Below are positions 41,629 through 50,995 of a stretch of 64,000 bases of DNA, piece by piece. Both the position numbers and the translations under genes were made by a program. The notes under the pieces were generated by a model, which did no database searches, was not told where the DNA came from, and was given only the letters and a program-made list of their open reading frames with translations. Positions within the stretch are counted from its first letter, which is position 1, and every line of letters starts with the position of its first letter. Origin of the DNA: CBDAQD01 sp965275905 (lineage in GTDB: Bacteria > Pseudomonadota > Alphaproteobacteria > Rhizobiales > JAJFHC01); contig CBDHYJ010000025.1 of assembly GCA_965275905.1 (NCBI GenBank), positions 62,001 to 126,000 of the forward strand. The letters run 5' to 3'.

Positions 41629-44316
41629 TTACGACCCGTCAGACTGAGCTCGCAATGCCGCCTGGGCCGCGGCAAGACGCGCGATGGGAACCCTGAAGGG
41701 CGAACACGATACGTAGTCAAGGCCGGTCTGCTCGCAGAATTCGACGGAGTCGGGATCACCGCCGTGCTCGCCGCAAATTCCAAGCTTGATGTCCGGGCGG
41801 ACCGAACGTCCGCGTTCCACGCCGAGAGCCACCAATTCACCGACGCCGTCAACATCGATCGAAACAAATGGATCCTTTTCGAAGATGCCGGCCTTCGCGT
41901 AATCGGCAAGGAACTTGGCCGAGTCATCGCGGCTGATGCCGAACGTGGTCTGGGTGAGGTCGTTTGTTCCGAAGGAGAAGAATTCGGCTGTTTCGGCGAT
42001 TTCCGCGGCACGCAGCGCCGCGCGCGGCAGTTCGATCATGGTTCCGACCAGATAGTCCAGCGTCTGCCCGCTTTCCTTCTGCACTTCCCCGGCCACGGCA
42101 TCGATGCGTGCCTTGACCAGATCGAATTCCGCTCTGGTGGCAATGAGGGGCACCATGATCTCGGGGATGATCGGCGCACCGGTCGATTTGCCGGCCTCAA
42201 GCGCCGCCTCGAAAATCGCCCGGGCCTGCATCTCAGAGATTTCCGGATAGGTGATCGCGAGGCGGCAGCCCCGGTGTCCGAGCATTGGGTTGAATTCATC
42301 GAGCTCCTGGACCCGCGCGCGCAGCCTTTCCACATCCGCCCCCATGGCCTCTGCGACCTGCGCTATTTCCGCGTCCTCCTTGGGGAGAAATTCGTTCAGG
42401 GGCGGATCGAGCAGGCGGATCGTTACCGGCAACCCGGACATGATTTCGAAAATCTCGACAAAGTCGCGACGCTGCATGGGCAGAAGCTTTTCGAGCGCCG
42501 CCCTCCGGCCCGGCTCGTCCTCAGCCAGGATCATTTCCCGCACGGCAACAATCCTGTCGGCCTCGAAGAACATGTGCTCGGTCCGGCTCAGACCTATCCC
42601 TTCGGCGCCGAATTCGCGGGCAGTCCGCGCGTCGACAGGCGTTTCCGCGTTGGCGCGGACCCTCATCCGCCTGACCGAATCCGCCCATGCCATGAGTGTG
42701 CCGAAATCGCCCGACAGTTCGGGTTGCAGCATGTTCACTTCGCCGCGCATGACTTCGCCGGTCGAGCCGTCGATGGTGATGATGTCGCCACGGCCCAGCG
42801 TCTGCCCGAAGCAGGTCATGGTTTCATTCTGGTAGTCGATGGTGATGCCACCGGCGCCGGAAACACACGGACGGCCCATGCCCCGGGCCACGACAGCGGC
42901 GTGACTGGTCATGCCGCCGCGGGTGGTCAGAATTCCCTCCGCCGCATGCATGCCGTGAATGTCCTCAGGACTGGTCTCGATCCGGACCAGGATGACCGAC
43001 TTGCCCTGCGCCTTGAGTTGCTCCGCCTCGTCGGAATTGAAGACGATCTCGCCGCACGCCGCGCCCGGCGAAGCGGGAAGGCCGGTGACCAGTACGTCCC
43101 TCTCCGCCTCGGGATCTATGGTCGGGTGAAGCAGTTGATCAAGCGAGGACGGATCGATCCGACCGACAGCCTCAGCTTCGCTGATGAGACCCTCATTCGC
43201 CATATCGACCGCGAGCTTGAGCGCCGCCTTCGCCGTCCGTTTGCCGGAGCGGGTCTGAAGCATCCACAGTTTGCCGTTCTGAACCGTGAACTCGAGATCC
43301 TGCATGTCACGGTAGTGGCCTTCCAGCTTTTCGTAGATGGCCCGGAGCTGGGTGAACACCTCGGGCATCAGCAGCTCGAGCGAAGGGGCGTCGGAGCCGG
43401 CCTCGCGCCGCGCGGCCTCGGTGATGTTCTGCGGGGTCCGGATGCCGGCAACCACATCTTCGCCCTGCGCGTTGACGAGGAACTCGCCATAGAGTGCCTT
43501 CTCGCCGGTCGACGGGTTGCGCGTGAACGCAACTCCGGTGGCGCTGGACTCGCCCATGTTGCCGAAGACCATGGCCTGCACATTGACTGCCGTGCCCCAG
43601 CTTTCCGGGATGTCATGAAGACGCCGGTAGGTCTCCGCCCTGGCGTTTCGCCACGAACCGAAGACGGCGGAGATGGCGCCCCAAAGCTGCTCATCCACAT
43701 CCTGCGGGAATGGCCGGTCGAGTTCCTCCTCGACGCAACTCTTGAAGCTGCTGATGACCTTTGCCCAATCGTCGGCATCCAGGTCCGTGTCGAGCGAATG
43801 TCCGTTCTCTTCCTTGTAGGTCTCGAGAATGTCCTCGAAGAAGTCGTGATCGACACCGAGAACCACATCGGAATACATCTGGATGAACCGGCGGTAGCTG
43901 TCATAGGCGAACCGCCGGTCGTCGGCGCGCGCCGCCAGACCCTCGACGGTCTCATCGTTCAAACCGAGGTTGAGCACGGTGTCCATCATCCCGGGCATCG
44001 AGGCTCTGGCGCCCGAACGCACGGATACGAGCAACGGATTCTCGGAGTCGCCGAGTTTCGAACCGACCAGATCCCCGATATGCGCGAGAGCGTCGCTGAC
44101 CTGCTGTTTCAGATCGCCGGGAAATGTGCGCCCGTTTTCGTAATATGCCGCGCAGACGTCAGTGGAAATCGTGAATCCGGGCGGAACGGGAAGCCCGAGA
44201 TTACACATTTCCGCAAGGTTGGCACCCTTGCCACCGAGGAGGTTGCGCATATCGGCCGCGCCGTCAGCAACCCCATCGCCAAACCGGTAGACCCACTTGC
44301 CTTCCGTTGCGCTCAT
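41629..44316 (-). CDS. ppdK: Pyruvate, phosphate dikinase
   Basis: An 895-residue PPDK that interconverts pyruvate, ATP and phosphate with phosphoenolpyruvate, AMP and pyrophosphate. The N-terminal ATP-grasp starts NLLGGKGANLAEM; the swivelling phosphohistidine is His472 in LTTRGGMTSHAAVVARGMG; the C-terminal barrel has Cys848 in LGICGEHGGDP. The start is ATG 44316 with AAAGGG 11 nt upstream. It follows glyS by 18 bp. The glyQ-glyS-ppdK order is characteristic of Rhizobiales. Confidence 0.96.
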   Translation of the reverse strand: MSATEGKWVYRFGDGVADGAADMRNLLGGKGANLAEMCNLGLPVPPGFTISTDVCAAYYENGRTFPGDLKQQVSDALAHIGDLVGSKLGDSENPLLVSVRSGARASMPGMMDTVLNLGLNDETVEGLAARADDRRFAYDSYRRFIQMYSDVVLGVDHDFFEDILETYKEENGHSLDTDLDADDWAKVISSFKSCVEEELDRPFPQDVDEQLWGAISAVFGSWRNARAETYRRLHDIPESWGTAVNVQAMVFGNMGESSATGVAFTRNPSTGEKALYGEFLVNAQGEDVVAGIRTPQNITEAARREAGSDAPSLELLMPEVFTQLRAIYEKLEGHYRDMQDLEFTVQNGKLWMLQTRSGKRTAKAALKLAVDMANEGLISEAEAVGRIDPSSLDQLLHPTIDPEAERDVLVTGLPASPGAACGEIVFNSDEAEQLKAQGKSVILVRIETSPEDIHGMHAAEGILTTRGGMTSHAAVVARGMGRPCVSGAGGITIDYQNETMTCFGQTLGRGDIITIDGSTGEVMRGEVNMLQPELSGDFGTLMAWADSVRRMRVRANAETPVDARTAREFGAEGIGLSRTEHMFFEADRIVAVREMILAEDEPGRRAALEKLLPMQRRDFVEIFEIMSGLPVTIRLLDPPLNEFLPKEDAEIAQVAEAMGADVERLRARVQELDEFNPMLGHRGCRLAITYPEISEMQARAIFEAALEAGKSTGAPIIPEIMVPLIATRAEFDLVKARIDAVAGEVQKESGQTLDYLVGTMIELPRAALRAAEIAETAEFFSFGTNDLTQTTFGISRDDSAKFLADYAKAGIFEKDPFVSIDVDGVGELVALGVERGRSVRPDIKLGICGEHGGDPDSVEFCEQTGLDYVSCSPFRVPIARLAAAQAALRAQSDGS

Positions 44317-44334
44317 CGTCTTCAACACCCTTTC

Positions 44335-46455
44335 TCAGCCCTCGATCTTGGAGAAGTCGGCGACCGTCAAGGTCGCGCCGCGAATTCTGGCCAGAAGCTT
44401 CAGCCGGTTCTCCCGAATGGCCGCATCGTCCGCGTTCACCGTCACGGCATCGAAAAACGCGTCGACCGGCGCCCGCAATCTCGAGAAAGCCGACATGGCG
44501 GCCTCGAAATCTTCAGCCGCCACCGCCTTGCCGGCTTCCTCCGCGACCGCATCGACAGCGTCCGCCAGAGCCTGCTCTTCGGCTTCGGAAAGCAATTCAG
44601 GATCCGGCGCACCATCGTAGGCCCGGCCGTCCTTCTTTTCTTCGATCCGCAGGATATTGGCTGCGCGCTTTACGCCGGCCAGCAGGTTCGCGCCATCATC
44701 GGTCGCCAGGAACCGGCCCAGGGATTCGACCCTCCGGACGATCAGCAGCAGGTCGTCTTGGCCCCCGAGATCGAAGATGGCATCGATCAGGTCGTGACGT
44801 GCGCCGCCGTCGCGCAAATGCACTTTCAGCCGGTCTGCAAAGAACGCCATCAGTGCCGGATTTTCATATCCTTCGAGTGCGTCATCATCGAGCGGCGCAA
44901 TGCCGGGGGTCCAGTGTTCGCTGACCGAGTCGGGGACAATTTCGGCGTAGACCCGCGCCGCCAGCCCGAACCAGGCATTGAGTGGAACCCGGAGTTCGTT
45001 TTCAAGAATCAGCCGGATGATCCCGAGTGCGGCCCGGCGCAACGCATACGGGTCTTTCGATCCGGTCGGCTTCTCGTCAATGCCGAAGAACCCGACGATG
45101 GTATGAAGCTTGTCCGCCAGCGAGACAACGATTGCGGTCGGCTCCGTCGGGACGGCGTCCGACGGCCCCTGCGGCGCATAATGCGCGCCGATCGCGTCGG
45201 CGATGTGGGGCGCCAGTTCGTCATTCAGGGCGTAGTAGCGCCCCATGATTCCCTGCAGTTCGGGGAATTCCCCGACCATTTCCGTGACAAGGTCGGTCTT
45301 GGCCAGGAGCGCGGCTGTTTCGCTGTCGCGCTTGTCGGCGCCTTCGACCAGCCCCGCCAGGCCCATCGCAAGGCGCGCGACCGCATGAGCCTTGTCGTGG
45401 ACCGACCCCAGCTTGGCATGAAAGATGAGACTGTTCAGCGCCGGCAGACGGCTTTCGAGCGACCTCTTCCTGTCCTGGTCCCAGAAGAACTTCGCGTCGG
45501 CCAGCCGCGCACGGAGAACCCGTTCGTTGCCGGCGACGATCGCCTCACCGCCATCCTTGGCGACAAGGTTCGAGACCATGACGAACTGCGGCGCCAGCCC
45601 GCCGCCCGGCTCACGGACCGTGAAATATTTCTGATGCGTCCGCATGGCGCTCGCCAGTGCCTCGTGCGGGAGGTCAAGGAATGAGGGATCAAACCCGCCC
45701 ATGAGCACGACCGGCCATTCGACAAGCCCCGCCACTTCCTTCAGCAGGCCCTCGTCCTCGACCAGTTCGAGACCTTTGGCAAATGCGAGGTTCCGGGCAT
45801 CGGTCAGGATGGACTCCGCACGGCGCGCCGAATCGAGCATGACATGCGCGGATTCCAGCGCGGTCTCGTAGTCCTCGAACCGGCGAACATCGATCTGTCC
45901 GGGTCCGAGGAAACGATGTCCCCGTGTGTGTCGGCCGGATCGTATGCCGTCGATCTCAATGTCCACGACCTCGCCGTCGAACACGCAGACTATGCCGTGC
46001 AGCGGCCGGACCCAGCGCAGGCTGCCCCCGCCCCAGCGCATCGACTTCGGCCACGGGAATTTCGCAACCACATCCGGAACGGTCTCGGCGACAACCTCCG
46101 GGGTCGCACGGCCCGCCTTTTCGATCAGCGCCACGTAGAACGCGCCTTTCTTGTCCTCGCGAACCTCGAGCTCGTCGCGGGTCAGTCCGACCGACCCCAG
46201 GAAGCCGTCGATCGCCTTGTCCGGCGCATCGACGCGCGGTCCCTTGCGTTCCTCCCGGATGTCCGGCTGACTGGTCGGCAAGCCCTCGACGGACAGCACA
46301 AGCCGCCGCGGCGTGGCGAAGGCGCGAGCCCCTTCGTAGGTGCAGCCGGCGTCGACCAGAGCATCCGTCACCAGCCGCTTCAGGTCATCCGCGGCGCGAA
46401 CCTGCATGCGTGCGGGGATCTCCTCGGAGAACAGTTCGAGCAGCAGTTCTGGCAT
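44335..46455 (-). CDS. glyS: Glycine-tRNA ligase beta subunit
   Basis: A 706-residue beta chain of the heterotetrameric bacterial glycyl-tRNA synthetase. The start MPELLLELFSEEIPARM is typical, and the middle has the tRNA-binding and HD-like regions (FHAKLGSVHDKAHAVARLA); the C-terminal DALR-like part is present. The gene overlaps glyQ as ATGA at 46455, ensuring stoichiometric translation. ppdK follows. Confidence 0.96.
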   Translation of the reverse strand: MPELLLELFSEEIPARMQVRAADDLKRLVTDALVDAGCTYEGARAFATPRRLVLSVEGLPTSQPDIREERKGPRVDAPDKAIDGFLGSVGLTRDELEVREDKKGAFYVALIEKAGRATPEVVAETVPDVVAKFPWPKSMRWGGGSLRWVRPLHGIVCVFDGEVVDIEIDGIRSGRHTRGHRFLGPGQIDVRRFEDYETALESAHVMLDSARRAESILTDARNLAFAKGLELVEDEGLLKEVAGLVEWPVVLMGGFDPSFLDLPHEALASAMRTHQKYFTVREPGGGLAPQFVMVSNLVAKDGGEAIVAGNERVLRARLADAKFFWDQDRKRSLESRLPALNSLIFHAKLGSVHDKAHAVARLAMGLAGLVEGADKRDSETAALLAKTDLVTEMVGEFPELQGIMGRYYALNDELAPHIADAIGAHYAPQGPSDAVPTEPTAIVVSLADKLHTIVGFFGIDEKPTGSKDPYALRRAALGIIRLILENELRVPLNAWFGLAARVYAEIVPDSVSEHWTPGIAPLDDDALEGYENPALMAFFADRLKVHLRDGGARHDLIDAIFDLGGQDDLLLIVRRVESLGRFLATDDGANLLAGVKRAANILRIEEKKDGRAYDGAPDPELLSEAEEQALADAVDAVAEEAGKAVAAEDFEAAMSAFSRLRAPVDAFFDAVTVNADDAAIRENRLKLLARIRGATLTVADFSKIEG

Positions 46456-47387
46456 CAGCCGCCCTCCGCTTCGGCGGCGGCACCGGCCTGGGGCGTCTTC
46501 AGCCAGCCTTCGGCGCACTGCTTGGCGAGCCTTCGGACACGGCCGATATAGGCGGCGCGCTCGGTTACCGAGATCACGCCGCGGGCATCCAGGAGATTGA
46601 AAAGATGGCTGGCCTTGAGGCACTGGTCGTAAGCGGGCAACGGCAGATTCGCAGCGATCAGGCTGTCGCATTCCTTCTCGGCGTCCTCGAAGTGACGCAG
46701 CAGGATGCCGGTATCGGCATGTTCGAAATTGTGCGCCGAATATTCCTGCTCGTTCTGAAGGAACACGTCGCCGTAGGAGACCCTGTCGTCCCCCGCGCCG
46801 CCGTTGAAATTCAGGTCGTAGACGTTCTCGATGCCCTGGACATACATGGCCAGGCGTTCAAGCCCGTAGGTCAGCTCGCCCGATACCGGCGAGCAGTCAA
46901 TGCCGCCGACCTGCTGGAAATAGGTGAACTGGCTGACTTCCATGCCGTCGCACCAGACCTCCCACCCGAGGCCCCAGGCGCCGAGCGTCGGACTCTCCCA
47001 GTCATCCTCGACAAAGCGGATATCGTGGTTTTCCGGATCAATGCCGATTGCATAGAGGCTCTGGAGGTAAAGCTCCTGAATGTCGGGCGGGGACGGCTTC
47101 AGGATGACCTGGAACTGGTAATAGTGCTGCAGCCGGTTGGGATTTTCACCATAGCGTCCGTCGGTGGGCCGTCGTGACGGCTGAACGTAGGCCGCATTCC
47201 ACGATTTTGGCCCCAGCGCGCGCAATGTGGTCGCCGGATGAAAGGTGCCGGCCCCGACCTCCATGTCATACGGCTGCAGGATCACGCAACCGTATTCGGC
47301 CCAATAGTTCTGCAACGTGAGGATCAGTCCCTGAAAGGACGAGACGGGATCCAGACTTGCGGATCGCTCGGTCGCGGAGATGGTCAT
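46455..47387 (-). CDS. glyQ: Glycine-tRNA ligase alpha subunit
   Basis: A 310-residue catalytic alpha chain of class II glycyl-tRNA synthetase. Hallmarks: SFQGLILTLQNYWAEYGCVI, MEVGAGTFHPATTLRALGP, AYVQPSRRPTDGRYGENPNR and GIDCSPVSGELTYGLERLAM. Length is normal. ATG 47387 is chosen; upstream the frame is open but unlike the family. Overlaps glyS by 1-4 bases. Confidence 0.96.
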   Translation of the reverse strand: MTISATERSASLDPVSSFQGLILTLQNYWAEYGCVILQPYDMEVGAGTFHPATTLRALGPKSWNAAYVQPSRRPTDGRYGENPNRLQHYYQFQVILKPSPPDIQELYLQSLYAIGIDPENHDIRFVEDDWESPTLGAWGLGWEVWCDGMEVSQFTYFQQVGGIDCSPVSGELTYGLERLAMYVQGIENVYDLNFNGGAGDDRVSYGDVFLQNEQEYSAHNFEHADTGILLRHFEDAEKECDSLIAANLPLPAYDQCLKASHLFNLLDARGVISVTERAAYIGRVRRLAKQCAEGWLKTPQAGAAAEAEGG

Positions 47388-47553
47388 TTCCTGTGGCCCG
47401 GTCGGTGGGATCGGGATCGCCGCGGCAGCCCCTCTTTCGCAACTGCACAAATGGCGGATCGCGCGCAAACTAATGGCCTGCCGGGCAGCGGTCAAGCCAT
47501 CGTCACGTTCGCCTGCGAGGCCCTGCGCTGTGCATCACAACATCGAGGCGTGA

Positions 47554-47766
47554 TTATTTCTCTTTGGCGTCATTGTCGGCGACATAGGCACCCGATTCGG
47601 GATCCTTGCGCATGGTGATGACCGCCGGATCGGCGGGTTCCTCTGCGGCTTTTTTAGCCGCCTCGCGGAAGACATTCTTCGCCTCGCGCAGAGCCTGCGA
47701 CGACAGCCAGCGGTATGCGAGCCAGCCTATTCCGGCCATTGCCAGGGAGACGAGTATCTTGGCCAT
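47554..47766 (-). CDS. Small membrane-anchored protein, unknown
   Basis: A 70-residue protein with one N-terminal membrane segment (ILVSLAMAGIGWLAYRWL) and a charged C-terminal tail. No domain is recognised. It sits between the S49 peptidase and glyQ on the same strand; a small gene is commonly found at this place in Rhizobiales. Confidence that it is real rests on this context and on a good start (ATG after an AAAGAAGAG purine stretch). Confidence 0.7.
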   Translation of the reverse strand: MAKILVSLAMAGIGWLAYRWLSSQALREAKNVFREAAKKAAEEPADPAVITMRKDPESGAYVADNDAKEK

Positions 47767-47816
47767 CTCTTCTTTTCGGTCTTTCCTTCAGGCAGCGATC
47801 ACTCTAGGCCATCACC

Positions 47817-48713
47817 CTAAAGGCCGTATCGCGACCAAAGCGCGCGTTCCTCGAGGACGGCCAGCAGGTCTCCGGCCAGCGAAGGCCCCAGTTGTTCGAC
47901 AGATCCGGCGAGGCTGCCCACAAGTGCATCCGCGCCGAGCCGGCGGCGGAGCCAGCCGCGTTGCTGCTGAATAACTTTCAGCTCAACCTCGTCACCGAGT
48001 TTCTCGCGCATGACGGAGCGCATGTCGCCGATGCCGTCGATCAGTCCAAGCTCCAGCGCGGGACGTCCCGGCCAGAACGCACCGGAAAACATCTCCGACT
48101 CCTCGCCCTTGAGCAGATCTCCGCGCCGCTCGCGGACGAGGTTCTTGAAGCTGTCATGTATGTCGAGTTGGAGAGACTTGATCCGCTCGACATCCTTTTC
48201 CTTTTCCGGCTGGAAAGGATCAAGAATCATCTTGTTTTCGCCGGCGGTGTAGACGCGGCGGTCGATGCCAAGCTTGCCGATGGCCTGATCGAAACCGAAG
48301 CCCGCCGAGATGACCCCGATGGAGCCCACGACAGAACTCTCGTCCGCATAGATCTCATCGCCGGCGCAGGCCAGCATGTACCCGCCCGACGCAGCAACGT
48401 CTTCGGCAAATACGTAGACAGGCACCTCGTGCTCGGCGGAAAGTGCGCGAATGCGCTTGTGGATCAGCGTGGACTGGACCGGCGAGCCGCCGGGCGAATT
48501 CACGGCGATCGCCACCGCCTTGATGCCGCGCATCGTGAATGCCCGTTCAAGCGTGCCGGCGCAGCCCGCAAGGGTAAGGCCGGACCGGAACGGCGAAACC
48601 GCACCGATAACACCGGAAAGCCTGACGACCGGGACGATCGGCTTCGACCGCCTGAATCTCTTGGGCAGCAACCGCTCGAGCGCGGCCAGCAAACTGTTCT
48701 TTTTCTTTGTCAT
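47817..48713 (-). CDS. S49-family peptidase (SppA-like)
   Basis: A 298-residue serine peptidase of the ClpP/crotonase fold (S49). The catalytic dyad is likely Ser109 in EDVAASGGYMLA and Lys161 in YTAGENKMILDPF. GSIGVISAGF and NSPGGSPVQS are also family motifs. The short form (one S49 domain) resembles SohB/archaeal SppA more than the double-domain E. coli SppA. There is no clear membrane helix at the N-terminus. It may degrade signal peptides or membrane-protein remnants. Confidence 0.88.
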   Translation of the reverse strand: MTKKKNSLLAALERLLPKRFRRSKPIVPVVRLSGVIGAVSPFRSGLTLAGCAGTLERAFTMRGIKAVAIAVNSPGGSPVQSTLIHKRIRALSAEHEVPVYVFAEDVAASGGYMLACAGDEIYADESSVVGSIGVISAGFGFDQAIGKLGIDRRVYTAGENKMILDPFQPEKEKDVERIKSLQLDIHDSFKNLVRERRGDLLKGEESEMFSGAFWPGRPALELGLIDGIGDMRSVMREKLGDEVELKVIQQQRGWLRRRLGADALVGSLAGSVEQLGPSLAGDLLAVLEERALWSRYGL

Positions 48714-48780
48714 GGTCGGAAATAGATAGGCCGGGTTGGTCCGTGTCTCAAGCCTTGCTTTTGTCTCTTCGGCAATCCGC

Positions 48781-49566
48781 TCAACGGAGATCCAGCCCTG
48801 AACCGTTGCGCAGGATTTGCTCGGCGACCGGTGAAAATCCGCCGCCGGCATCATGCATGACCAGTCCCGGACGGATGCGCAACGGGGCGCGGCTGCCCTT
48901 GCGCCCCTGAACAATTACGCGCGTCGCTTCGCCGGCCGGCCCGGAGTGGATGGGCAAAACCGCAGTATCACCGACCCGGCGGTCCAGCACAGCGAGAAGA
49001 GCGGCAAGCGCGTCGGCACGGTGCACGATCGTGATCGAGGCGTCCGCCGCTGCCATCGTCACCATGAAGCGGATCCACCCTTCGAGGTCGCCCGCGTTCT
49101 GAACATGCGATTTCGCCCTGCCCGCATTTCCCGGCACTTGCGCCCGGCCGGCGACGTGATAGGGCGGATTGGCCAGAACATGGTCATAGGATTCACGCTC
49201 AAGGCCCAGGCGGGCGAGCTCCGGACCCGAAGCGAGAACATCAGCCTCGACGAATGCAACCCGGTCGGCAAACCCGTTCCGATCGGCATTTTCGCGACCC
49301 AGATCACACAATTCACCCTGGATTTCGACCGCGGTCAGTAATGTGCCCGGAACGCGTTCGGCAAGACAGAACGTGGGAACACCGACCCCTGCCCCTGCTT
49401 CGAGGACCCGGTCGCCTCCGTCCGCCGGGATCGCCGCCGCAAGCAGGACCGCATCAATGCCCGCCCGGTACCCATGCGAGGGCTGCCGAATCGAGATGCG
49501 ACCGCCCAGGAAGGCGTCATCCGTCAGATCTGCCCCCGGCGGATCGGTTTCACTGTCCGGCACCAT
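48781..49566 (-). CDS. N6-adenine methyltransferase, TrmN6/TrmN-type
   Basis: A 261-residue class I methyltransferase. SAM motif I is VLEAGAGVGVPTFCLAERVP, and the catalytic NPPY motif (LANPPYHV) marks an N6-adenine or glutamine/cytosine methyltransferase. The best-known member of this size is TrmN6 (tRNA-Val A37 N6-methylation), but that is a family guess. ATG 49566 with GGAAGG 8 nt upstream is preferred over TTG 49572. It overlaps the DUF2007 gene by 17 bp. Confidence 0.85.
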   Translation of the reverse strand: MVPDSETDPPGADLTDDAFLGGRISIRQPSHGYRAGIDAVLLAAAIPADGGDRVLEAGAGVGVPTFCLAERVPGTLLTAVEIQGELCDLGRENADRNGFADRVAFVEADVLASGPELARLGLERESYDHVLANPPYHVAGRAQVPGNAGRAKSHVQNAGDLEGWIRFMVTMAAADASITIVHRADALAALLAVLDRRVGDTAVLPIHSGPAGEATRVIVQGRKGSRAPLRIRPGLVMHDAGGGFSPVAEQILRNGSGLDLR

Positions 49567-49771
49567 ACTCAATGCCTTCCTGGTCGAGCAGGCGCCGGGC
49601 CTGCATCAGGCTGTCCGTCTCGACCATTATGCGCCTGGGCAGAACGCCAATGCTGCCGTCGAGCACGCTCATGTGCGTATCCAGCACGACATTGCCGATA
49701 CCGGATCCATCCAGCAAGCTGACCACGAAAGAGATCAGGACGGGATCATTGGTTCTGAGAAGTTCCTTCAC
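49550..49771 (-). CDS. DUF2007 domain protein
   Basis: A 73-residue DUF2007 protein (MKELLRTNDPVLISFVVSLL, with ETDSLMQARRLLDQEGIEY near the end). The family resembles a small regulatory signal-transduction (PII-like) fold, but its role is unknown. It heads the minus-strand cluster of eight genes, starting 195 bp from the divergent polyprenyl synthase gene. Confidence 0.85.
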   Translation of the reverse strand: MKELLRTNDPVLISFVVSLLDGSGIGNVVLDTHMSVLDGSIGVLPRRIMVETDSLMQARRLLDQEGIEYGAGQ

Positions 49772-49966
49772 CGGGTCCTCTTTCGCAGACCATAGAGCGT
49801 TTCACCGATACCGTCTCTGACCCGCAGATAGCGGGAAGCCGGTCTGATCAGGCGAGATCGTCCGGAACCCGCCTTTTCACAGGTTTGTCAGCGGCCAACG
49901 GTCGCGCTTGCCCTGTATGACACCGCCTCCTATTCTCTCGCAAACATTATCAGTTTGGAGAAAAAC

Positions 49967-50983
49967 GTGGGCGTCGTTGTTCCCCTGGACGGCAGCAAAA
50001 AGGGCAAAGCCGATATCGAGTCGCTGGTCAAACTTGTCGACGACGATATGAAGCGTGTGAACGAGGTCATTCTCGGGCGGACGTTTTCCGATGTCGAGAT
50101 GATCCCTGAGGTCGCACAGCATCTCATCAATTCAGGCGGCAAGCGGCTGCGGCCCATGCTGACAATCGCAACCGCGCAGATGTGCGGCTACGAGGGCCGG
50201 CACCACCTGAAACTCGCCGCGAGCGTGGAATTCATGCACACGGCAACACTTCTTCACGATGACGTGGTCGACGAGAGCGAACTGCGCCGCGGCAAGGCCG
50301 CCGCGCGCATGCTCTGGGGCAACGAGGCCAGCGTGCTTGTCGGTGACTTCCTGCTGGGCCAGGCCTTCAAGATGATGGTTGAGACCGGATCACTCGAAGC
50401 ACTGGCCGTGCTCTCGAATGCCGCCGCCGTTATCGCGGAAGGCGAGGTCATGCAACTGGCCGCCGCAAAGGACACCTCGACGACGGAGGATGCCTATCTG
50501 TCCGTCATCGCGGCCAAGACCGCCGCACTGTTCGCGGCCGCCGCGGAGGTCGGAGCGGTGGTTGCCGACCGGCCGAAGGAAGAGCAGGCTGCCCTGGCGT
50601 CTTTCGGCAAGAATCTGGGGCTCGCATTCCAGCTGGTGGATGATGCGCTCGATTATTCCGGACAGCAGGCGCTGCTCGGTAAGTCCGTCGGCGACGATTT
50701 CCGCGAAGGCAAGATCACGCTTCCCGTTGTGTTGTCGTTCCGGCGCGGCAACGAAGAAGAGCGCGATTTCTGGAAGCGGACGTTGCAGGACGGCGACCAG
50801 ACGGATGAAGATCTCGACCGCGCTGTCGCCCTCATGGAGACGCACGGCGCAATCGGCGATACGGTCGAACGTTCCAGGCACTACGGTGCGATCGCCCGCG
50901 ATGCGCTGGCCATCTTCCCGAATAGCGAGCACAAGGCGGCTCTTCTGGAAACCGTCGATTTCTGCGTCGACCGGGCCTACTAG
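49967..50983 (+). CDS. Polyprenyl diphosphate synthase (octa/decaprenyl, ubiquinone side chain)
   Basis: A 338-residue trans-prenyltransferase. The first Asp-rich motif is LLHDDVVDES (Asp98, Asp99, Asp102) and the second LVDDALDYSG; GGKRLRPML binds substrate. The residues before the first Asp motif (FMHTATLLHDD) lack bulky blockers, fitting a long-chain (C40-C50) product for the ubiquinone tail. GTG 49967 has GGAG 7 nt upstream; TTG 49955 is less likely. Divergent from DUF2007. Confidence 0.92.
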   Translation: MGVVVPLDGSKKGKADIESLVKLVDDDMKRVNEVILGRTFSDVEMIPEVAQHLINSGGKRLRPMLTIATAQMCGYEGRHHLKLAASVEFMHTATLLHDDVVDESELRRGKAAARMLWGNEASVLVGDFLLGQAFKMMVETGSLEALAVLSNAAAVIAEGEVMQLAAAKDTSTTEDAYLSVIAAKTAALFAAAAEVGAVVADRPKEEQAALASFGKNLGLAFQLVDDALDYSGQQALLGKSVGDDFREGKITLPVVLSFRRGNEEERDFWKRTLQDGDQTDEDLDRAVALMETHGAIGDTVERSRHYGAIARDALAIFPNSEHKAALLETVDFCVDRAY

Positions 50984-50995
50984 AGCGAATTCGGG

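Noticed and set aside
41470..45684. A plus-strand open frame of about 1400 codons antisense to ppdK and glyS
   Set aside because: Long antisense frames arise from GC-rich codon bias. It has no domain, no ribosome site, and lies fully opposite two well-conserved genes.
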